Positions 58,612 to 64,000 of a DNA stretch of 64,000 nt are shown here, piece by piece. Origin of the DNA: Mycobacterium sp. DL99 (GTDB lineage: Bacteria > Actinomycetota > Actinomycetes > Mycobacteriales > Mycobacteriaceae). The DNA is taken from contig NZ_SJOM01000007.1 of NCBI RefSeq assembly GCF_004762045.1, positions 861,432 through 925,431 of the forward strand, read 5' to 3'. The notes under the pieces are model-generated. The model did no database searches. It saw nothing but the letters and a program-made list of their open reading frames with translations, and was not told where the DNA came from. How positions within the stretch are numbered: position 1 is the stretch's first letter; each line of letters starts with the position of its first letter. The translations under genes were made by a program, and so were the position numbers.

Positions 58612-58667
58612 TATGACTATTAGGAATATGACTGTTTGTAACATAGCAGTGTGGGCGCTGTCACACT
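58612..58667. promoter_or_regulatory. Repeats in the IclR promoter region
   Basis: TATGACT occurs twice 15 bp apart (58612-58618, 58627-58633), and AGTGTG/CACACT (58648-58653, 58662-58667) form a 6-bp inverted repeat. The stretch is strikingly AT-rich for this genome. It lies between the stop of the flavoenzyme gene and the IclR start, so it may hold IclR operators, a promoter, or a terminator of the flavoenzyme gene. Confidence 0.4.
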
Positions 58668-58692
58668 AATCGCTGAATGCGGTCGGTGTCTC

Positions 58693-59886
58693 TCAGATCA
58701 TCGCGCGCAGCGGGTCCTGTGGGTCCACGCCCAGAGAGCTCAGGGCCGAGGCGTGATAGACCGTGCCGGGAACGTGGATGGCGTGCGCCTGCCCGACGTG
58801 GACATCGCGCCAGTACCGCTGCAGCGGCTTGTCCATCCGGGCGGCGTTGCCGCCGCAGCGCGCGAAGATCTCGTCGACCGCTGACACGGCCCGCCACACC
58901 GCCCGGACCTGGGTGCGCCGGCCCGCGGCACGGTCCTCGAAAGACACGTCCCCGCCCGAGTCGACGAGGTCGTAGATGCGGTCGACATTGGCCAACAGCT
59001 CCTGGCGGGCGGCGTTGATATCCGCGGCGGCCTCGCCGATCGCATACATGACGTACGGATCGTCCTTGATCGCCACTCCGCTGGCATTCACCCGTTCACG
59101 CTGGTAATCGAGTGCGGCCGCCAGCGCGCCCTCGGCGATCCCGATCGTCGCCGCACTGATGCCGAGCGGGAACATCGTCGACCACGGCATCAGGTAGAGG
59201 GTGTCGGTCATCCCGGCCTCGCGCTGGGCCGTACCGTCCATCACCTTCGTCGCGTCCATCGTCCGGTACGAGGGAACGAAGGCATCGGTGACGATGACGT
59301 CCTTCGAGCCGGTTCCGCGCAGGCCCACGACATTCCACGAGTCCTCGACGATCTCGTAGTCCCGGCGCGGCAGGATCATGTGCAGCATCTGCGGCGGCAT
59401 CAACGGCTTGCCGTCCGCACCGCCGAGCATGGCGCCCAGGAAGATCCAATCGCAATGGTCGGTGCCCGAGCTGAACTGCCAGCGGCCGGTAAGGAGGTAG
59501 CCGCCAGCTCCCCCTTCAATGGGCGTGGCCACACCCTGGGGCGCATACGGCGAGGCGACCCAGGTGTCGACGTCGTCGGCCCAGATCTCGGCGGCGACCC
59601 GGGGATCGGCGTACGCCAGCTGATAGGGATGGACACCCACCACACCGTTGATCCAGCCGGCGGCCGGGTCGAGCGCCGCGGTGGCCATCACGGTTTCGGC
59701 GAACTCGCGCGGATGGACCTCCAAGCCGCCGTGGGTCTTCGGTTGCAGCAGCCGGATGTTGCCCACCGACTTCATCAGCTTGACCGTCTCGTCGGTGAGC
59801 TTCCCGATCTTCTCCGCCTCGGGACCCTGGCTGCGTAGTTGATCGGCGTTCTCGCGCACTCGGTCGATCACCCGGTCGGTCATCAT
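58693..59886 (-). CDS. Acyl-CoA dehydrogenase-fold flavin-dependent monooxygenase (HsaA/HpaB-C2-like)
   Basis: A 397-residue protein of the acyl-CoA dehydrogenase fold. Visible are KLMKSVGNIRLLQPKTHGGLEVHPREFAETVMATAALDPAAGWINGV, LLTGRWQFSSGTDHCDWIFLGAML, the NVVGLRGTGSKDVIVTDAFVPSYRTMD segment and ARCGGNAARMDKPLQRYWRDVHVGQAHAI. These match group D two-component flavin monooxygenases such as HsaA rather than true acyl-CoA dehydrogenases, which have a Glu base at a different place. Such enzymes need a flavin reductase, absent here. Substrate perhaps an aromatic or steroid-derived phenol. Divergent from the mce operon. Confidence 0.88.
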   Translation of the reverse strand: MMTDRVIDRVRENADQLRSQGPEAEKIGKLTDETVKLMKSVGNIRLLQPKTHGGLEVHPREFAETVMATAALDPAAGWINGVVGVHPYQLAYADPRVAAEIWADDVDTWVASPYAPQGVATPIEGGAGGYLLTGRWQFSSGTDHCDWIFLGAMLGGADGKPLMPPQMLHMILPRRDYEIVEDSWNVVGLRGTGSKDVIVTDAFVPSYRTMDATKVMDGTAQREAGMTDTLYLMPWSTMFPLGISAATIGIAEGALAAALDYQRERVNASGVAIKDDPYVMYAIGEAAADINAARQELLANVDRIYDLVDSGGDVSFEDRAAGRRTQVRAVWRAVSAVDEIFARCGGNAARMDKPLQRYWRDVHVGQAHAIHVPGTVYHASALSSLGVDPQDPLRAMI

Positions 59887-60161
59887 CTGGTCCTATCCGT
59901 CGAGGGCTGTCATAAATGGTGTACCGCTTCGCGCCGGTGATGTGGCCTGAGTCTCAGTGAGTGAAATTTGTTGCCATATCTGCTCACGGGTGTGCTTCCG
60001 GGGGCCGGCGACAGACGCTTCCGCTCCCCGTCGCGTCGGTCTCCCGATAGGCGGGATACGCCATGCCAAGCCCCGAAATTAACTGCGATTGTTCCCGGTC
60101 GAGACGAGTGGTCCGGGTCATACGACCCCTCGCGTGATTCACACACAGAACGGAGAATCCG
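59887..60161. other. 275-bp divergent promoter region of the mce operon
   Basis: Separates the flavoenzyme start (59886) from yrbEA (60162). It contains a perfect CTGAG-T-CTCAG dyad (59947-59957) and the yrbEA ribosome site GGAGA (60152-60156). No clear -10/-35 pair could be picked with confidence. No open frame here looks coding. Confidence 0.45.
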
Positions 60162-60932
60162 ATGCTGCAGCGACAACTCGCCGGCCCACTCGAAGGGGTG
60201 GGTGGGTTGTTCGCCATGTCGGTGGACGCCGCGAGATTCGTGGTTCGCAGACCCTTCCAATGGCGTGAATTCCTCGACCAGTCCTGGTTCGTGGCACGGG
60301 TGTCGATGGCGCCGACCCTCCTGGTGGCGATCCCGTTCACCGTGCTGGTGTCGTTCACCTTGAACATCCTCCTTCGCGAGCTGGGTGCGGCAGACCTCTC
60401 CGGGGCGGGTGCGGCCTTCGGTGCCGTGACCCAGGTCGGACCGATGGTGACGGTGCTGATCGTGGCCGGCGCCGGGGCCACCGCGATGTGTGCCGACCTC
60501 GGGTCCCGCACCGTGCGTGAAGAGATCGACGCCATGGAGGTTCTGGGCATCAACCCGATCCAGCGCCTGGTGACCCCCAGAATGCTCGCATCAGGGCTGG
60601 TCGCCTTGTTGCTCAACAGCGTCGTCGTGATCATCGGAATCCTTGGCGGATACCTGTTTTCGGTGTTCGTCCAGGACGTCAACCCCGGTGCGTTCGCAGC
60701 GGGCATCACCCTGCTCACCGGCGTTCCCGAGGTGATCATCTCCTGCGTCAAGGCCGCGTTGTTCGGCCTGATCGCCGGCCTGGTCGCCTGCTACCGCGGT
60801 CTGACCGTCTCGGGCGGAGGTGCCAAAGCGGTGGGCAACGCCGTCAACGAAACAGTGGTGTACGCCTTCATGGCACTGTTCGTCGTCAACGTGGTGGTCA
60901 CCGCCATCGGCATCCAGATGACGACCCGATGA
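60162..60932 (+). CDS. YrbE-family permease A of an Mce lipid transporter
   Basis: A 256-residue MlaE-type permease with about five membrane segments and the hallmark loop GSRTVREEIDAMEVLGINPIQRLVTPRMLAS. Together with YrbEB it forms the membrane core of an Mce transporter that imports lipids or sterols, energised by MceG/Mkl encoded elsewhere. ATG 60162 has a GGAGA site. Overlaps yrbEB by 4 bp. Which numbered mce operon it belongs to cannot be told from sequence alone. Confidence 0.94.
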   Translation: MLQRQLAGPLEGVGGLFAMSVDAARFVVRRPFQWREFLDQSWFVARVSMAPTLLVAIPFTVLVSFTLNILLRELGAADLSGAGAAFGAVTQVGPMVTVLIVAGAGATAMCADLGSRTVREEIDAMEVLGINPIQRLVTPRMLASGLVALLLNSVVVIIGILGGYLFSVFVQDVNPGAFAAGITLLTGVPEVIISCVKAALFGLIAGLVACYRGLTVSGGGAKAVGNAVNETVVYAFMALFVVNVVVTAIGIQMTTR

Positions 60933-61789
60933 CGGCATCGACGGCGGTACTCCAGTCGGCCTACCCGCGACTGTCCCGCGCCGTGCGACGGCCCGGGGCG
61001 GTGCTGAGCGGCATCGGTGACCATGTCCTGTTCTACGGTCGGGCCCTGGCGGGCGTGCCGTTCGCGGCTGCGCACTACCGCAAGGAAGTCGTCCGGCTGA
61101 TCGCTGAAATCAGCATGGGCGCAGGAACATTGGCGATGATCGGCGGAACCGTCGTCATCGTCGGGTTCCTGACCCTGGCCACCGGCGGGGTCCTGGCGAT
61201 CCAGGGGTACAGCTCGCTGGGCAACATCGGGATCGAAGCGCTCACCGGGTTCCTGGCGGCCTTCATCAATGTCCGGATCTCGGCGCCCATCGTCGCCGGT
61301 ATCGGTCTGGCCGCCACCTTCGGTGCCGGTGTCACCGCGCAGCTCGGCGCGATGCGGATCAACGAAGAGGTCGACGCCTTGGAGTCGATGGCCATCCGGC
61401 CGGTCGAGTACCTGGTGTCCACCCGCATCGTGGCCGGGATGATCGCCATCACGCCGCTGTACTCGATCGCGGTGATCCTGTCGTTCCTGGCCAGCCAGTT
61501 CACCACCGTTGTGCTGCTCGGGCAGTCGGGTGGTCTGTACGGCCACTACTTCAGCACCTTCCTCAACCCGATCGACCTGCTGTGGTCCTTCCTGCAGGCG
61601 CTGCTGATGGCGCTGGCGATCCTGTTGGTGCACACCTACTACGGCTTCTTCGCCACCGGGGGCCCGGCCGGCGTGGGAGTGGCGGTCGGAAACGCGGTGC
61701 GGACGTCGCTGATCGTGGTCGTCTCGATCACGCTGCTGATCTCGCTGGCCGTCTACGGCTCCAACGGCAACTTCAACCTCTCCGGCTAG
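60929..61789 (+). CDS. YrbE-family permease B of an Mce lipid transporter
   Basis: A 286-residue MlaE-type permease: YRKEVVRLIAEISMGAGTLAMIGGTVVIVGFLTLATGGVLAIQGYSSLG, then GAGVTAQLGAMRINEEVDALESMAIRPVEYLVSTRIVAGMIAI (conserved EExDALESM loop) and a C-terminal YYGFFATGGPAGVGVAVGNAVRTSLIVVV. Pairs with YrbEA as a heterodimer. The ATG overlaps the upstream stop (ATGA); mceA starts 12 bp after its stop. Confidence 0.95.
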   Translation: MTASTAVLQSAYPRLSRAVRRPGAVLSGIGDHVLFYGRALAGVPFAAAHYRKEVVRLIAEISMGAGTLAMIGGTVVIVGFLTLATGGVLAIQGYSSLGNIGIEALTGFLAAFINVRISAPIVAGIGLAATFGAGVTAQLGAMRINEEVDALESMAIRPVEYLVSTRIVAGMIAITPLYSIAVILSFLASQFTTVVLLGQSGGLYGHYFSTFLNPIDLLWSFLQALLMALAILLVHTYYGFFATGGPAGVGVAVGNAVRTSLIVVVSITLLISLAVYGSNGNFNLSG

Positions 61790-61801
61790 AGAAGGTATCT
61801 G

Positions 61802-62989
61802 ATGTCGCGTGACGCTAAACGTCAACTGAGCGGACTGATCACGGTGGTGGTGATCGCCGCGATCATCGTCGGCGCCATCGTGGCGTTCCGCGGTGGGGTC
61901 GCGCCCACAGCGTCGGTGACCGTCATCTCTCCGCGCGCCGGTCTGGTGATGAATCCCGACGCCAAGGTCAAACTGCACGGTGCACAGGTCGGCAAAGTGG
62001 TCTCGATCGAGATGCTGCCCGACGGGCAGGCGGCCCTGAAGCTCGCGATGAATCCCGATGATCTGCAGCTGATTCCGGTCAACACGGGGGTGGAGATTGC
62101 CTCGAGCACCGTGTTCGGCGCCAAGTTCGTCCAGCTCGTCCCGCCGGCGGAACCGTCGCAGGAATCGATGTACGCCGGCCAGGTCCTCGACGCGACCCAC
62201 ACCACCGTCGAGATCAACACGGTGTTCGAGCAGTTGGTGTCGGTGCTGGCGCAGATCCAGCCGGAAAAGCTGAACGAGACGCTGGGTGCGATGGCCCAGG
62301 CGATCGATGGCCGCGGCGACAAGCTGGGGCAGACCCTGGTCGATCTGGACGCCCTGCTGGCCAAGATCGCCCCCAGCCTTCCCACGCTGAGCCATGAGAT
62401 GGCTGTCGCACCACAGGTGTTCAACGCGTACGCCGACGCCGGACCGCAGTTGATGGACACCGTCCGCAATTCGACGCAGCTCAGCAACACGATCTTCGAT
62501 CAACGGAACGATCTGGATGCGTTGCTCGTCAGCGCGATCGGGCTGGCCGATGTCGGCAACGACGTGGTCGCGACCAACAGTGCTGCGGTGACCGACGCCA
62601 TGCGACTGCTGGTGCCGACCACGAACCTGCTCAACCAGTACAACCCGGCGCTCAACTGTGCGCTGAAGGGCTTGGAGCCGTTGGCCCTCGGTCCGCCGAC
62701 ACCGTTGCCGGGCGTCATGCTGCTGGACTCGTTCCTGCTGGGCACCGAACGCTACCGCTACCCGGGCAACCTGCCGAAGGTGGCCGCCACCGGCGGCCCG
62801 CAGTGCCAGGGCCTGCCCGAGGTCGGTTTCGAGCAGCGGCCGCCGTTCATCGTGACCGATATCAACGCCAACCCCGCGCAGTACGGCAATCAGGGGATCC
62901 TGTTGAACTCCGACGCACTCAAGCAAGCGCTGTACGGCCCGCTCGACGGCCCGCCACGCAACACCGCCCAGATAGGACAACCGGGATGA
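61802..62989 (+). CDS. Mce-family protein A
   Basis: A 395-residue envelope protein with an uncleaved N-terminal helix (LITVVVIAAIIVGAIVAF), an MCE domain (ASVTVISPRAGLVMNPDAKVKLHGAQVGKVVSIEMLPDGQAALKLAMNPDDLQLIPVNTGVEIASSTVFGAKFVQLV) and a helical MCE-needle region. Six different Mce subunits are thought to make a hetero-hexameric tunnel carrying lipid across the periplasm. An AGAAGG site precedes ATG 61802. It overlaps mceB by 4 bp. Confidence 0.95.
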   Translation: MSRDAKRQLSGLITVVVIAAIIVGAIVAFRGGVAPTASVTVISPRAGLVMNPDAKVKLHGAQVGKVVSIEMLPDGQAALKLAMNPDDLQLIPVNTGVEIASSTVFGAKFVQLVPPAEPSQESMYAGQVLDATHTTVEINTVFEQLVSVLAQIQPEKLNETLGAMAQAIDGRGDKLGQTLVDLDALLAKIAPSLPTLSHEMAVAPQVFNAYADAGPQLMDTVRNSTQLSNTIFDQRNDLDALLVSAIGLADVGNDVVATNSAAVTDAMRLLVPTTNLLNQYNPALNCALKGLEPLALGPPTPLPGVMLLDSFLLGTERYRYPGNLPKVAATGGPQCQGLPEVGFEQRPPFIVTDINANPAQYGNQGILLNSDALKQALYGPLDGPPRNTAQIGQPG

Positions 62990-64000
62990 CGCGCAGCCGC
63001 GGGACCGCTGTGAAGTTCGGCGTGTTCGGACTGACGATGCTGCTCTTGACCGGAGCGCTGTTCGCGATCATGGGCCAGTACCGCACCGGGTCGACGAACG
63101 GTTATTCGGCCATGTTCACCGATGCGTCCAGCCTGAAGGCCGGTGACTCGGTACGTGTCGCCGGTATCCGCGTCGGTACGGTCAATGACGTTGTCCTGCA
63201 ACCTGACAACAAGGTACTGGTGCGCTTCGACGCGGACCGCGAAGTCGTCATGACGACTGGCACCAAGATCGCGGTGCGCTATCTGGACCTGGTCGGCAAC
63301 CGGTATCTGGAGCTGCTGGAGGGCCCCGGCTCGACCAAGCTCCAGCCGCCCGGGTCACAGATACCGGTCGAGCGCACCGAGCCGGCGCTGGATCTCGACC
63401 TTCTCCTCGGCGGGCTCAAGCCCGTCATCCAGGGGCTCAACGCCCAGAACGTCAACGCCCTGACCAACTCGTTGATCCAGATCCTGCAGGGCCAGGGCGG
63501 CACGGTGGAATCGCTGATGGCCCACACGACTTCGTTCACCCAGGCACTCGCCGACAACGGACAGACCGTGCAACAACTGATCGACAACCTGAAGACCGCC
63601 GTGGCAACGGTTGCCAAGGACGGCGACAAGTTCTCGGGTGCTGTCGAGCAACTGCAACAACTCATCACGGGTCTGTCGCAGGAACGCGATCCCATCGGAG
63701 AGGCGATCAACGCCCTGGACAACGGCACCGCCTCCCTGGCGGATTTGATGACACAGGCCCGGCCTCCGCTGTCGGGCACCGTCGATCAACTCACCCGCCT
63801 GGCGCCGTTGCTCTCCAACGAGGATGACATGGCGCGGCTGGACCTGTCGTTGCAGAACGCGCCCAAGAACTACCGCAAGCTGGTCCGGTTGGGCGCTTAC
63901 GGCAGCTTCATCAACCAGTACGTGTGTGGCATGAATGTCCGCGTCACCGACCTACAGGGGCGTACCGCGTACTTCCCGTGGATCATCCAGAACTCCGGAC
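62986..64000 (+). CDS. Mce-family protein B (C-terminus off the window edge)
   Basis: The first ~338 residues of the second Mce subunit. ATG 62986 overlaps the mceA stop (ATGA). A membrane helix (VFGLTMLLLTGALFAIM) is followed by the MCE domain (TNGYSAMFTDASSLKAGDSVRVAGIRVGTVNDVVLQPDNKVLVRFDADREVVMTTGTKIAVRYLDLVGNRYLELLEG) and a long helical region with Gln/Leu-rich heptad-like spacing. The gene runs off the right edge; further mce genes (C-F) are expected beyond. Confidence 0.94.
   Translation, partial: MTRSRGTAVKFGVFGLTMLLLTGALFAIMGQYRTGSTNGYSAMFTDASSLKAGDSVRVAGIRVGTVNDVVLQPDNKVLVRFDADREVVMTTGTKIAVRYLDLVGNRYLELLEGPGSTKLQPPGSQIPVERTEPALDLDLLLGGLKPVIQGLNAQNVNALTNSLIQILQGQGGTVESLMAHTTSFTQALADNGQTVQQLIDNLKTAVATVAKDGDKFSGAVEQLQQLITGLSQERDPIGEAINALDNGTASLADLMTQARPPLSGTVDQLTRLAPLLSNEDDMARLDLSLQNAPKNYRKLVRLGAYGSFINQYVCGMNVRVTDLQGRTAYFPWIIQNSG

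Noticed and set aside
60791..62980. 729-codon minus-strand frame across yrbE and mce genes
   Set aside because: Shadow; composition dominated by His, Gln, Arg and Asp with no membrane or catalytic motif, while the plus strand carries canonical YrbE/Mce proteins.

Overview
The window reads as chromosome from a fast-growing mycobacterium (Mycolicibacterium type). It is GC-rich, tightly packed, uses many GTG starts and 1-8 bp gene overlaps, and carries mycobacterial markers: fgd (F420 metabolism), the glnX-glnH-pknG module, a yrbE-mce operon, an MMPL transporter, LpqL-type lipoproteins and a DUF222/13E12-type HNH protein. From memory, several blocks follow M. tuberculosis gene order (Rv0356c-Rv0364, Rv0389-Rv0391, Rv0406c-Rv0418), with accessory genes placed between them. 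No insertion sequence, CRISPR array, rRNA or intact tRNA was seen.

Layout. 1-9.3 kb: DedA fragment, class II aldolase fba, a membrane protein, DUF3151, a cation-efflux protein with an operator-like palindrome, a site-2 protease, purA, a hotdog-fold protein, a membrane protein, and a DUF222/HNH gene whose start codon lies inside a perfect SOS box. 9.3-15.5 kb: mostly minus-strand block of ferredoxin, cytochrome P450, alpha/beta hydrolase, MMPL transporter and Na+/H+ antiporter, with a divergent UBP zinc-finger gene. 15.5-25.1 kb: purT, rhodanese, metZ, SDR and methyltransferase sharing a palindrome, a GNAT/luciferase-like pair, an MBL hydrolase and fgd. 25.1-32.3 kb: a GntR regulator, APC permease and class III aminotransferase sit between fgd and pta-ackA. 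32.3-45.5 kb: VWA protein, CtaG-like protein, the glnX-glnH-pknG amino-acid sensing kinase operon (minus), mutT3, thiE, and a TPP riboswitch driving thiO-thiS-thiG, then a GDSL hydrolase, an ABC exporter pair and an SPFH protein separated by a strong bidirectional terminator. 45.5-55 kb: two tandem M28 lipoprotein peptidases, a three-gene type III polyketide synthase / methyltransferase / flavoprotein operon, NCS2 and SulP transporters and a TetR regulator. 55-64 kb: a SnoaL-like gene flanked by near-identical 17-bp motifs, an APC permease, PadR and IclR regulators, an acyl-CoA-dehydrogenase-like flavoenzyme and the beginning of an mce operon (yrbEA, yrbEB, mceA, partial mceB).

The most interesting unit is the type III PKS operon at 48880-51490. 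Its three-enzyme logic matches the SrsABC phenolic-lipid/alkylquinone system of Streptomyces and fits the polyketide quinones reported in mycobacteria. The permease/aminotransferase insertion upstream of pta-ackA and the several un-named operator-like palindromes are the best candidates for new regulatory biology. Everything here was read by eye; homology statements rest on recognised motifs and recalled family knowledge, not on searches.
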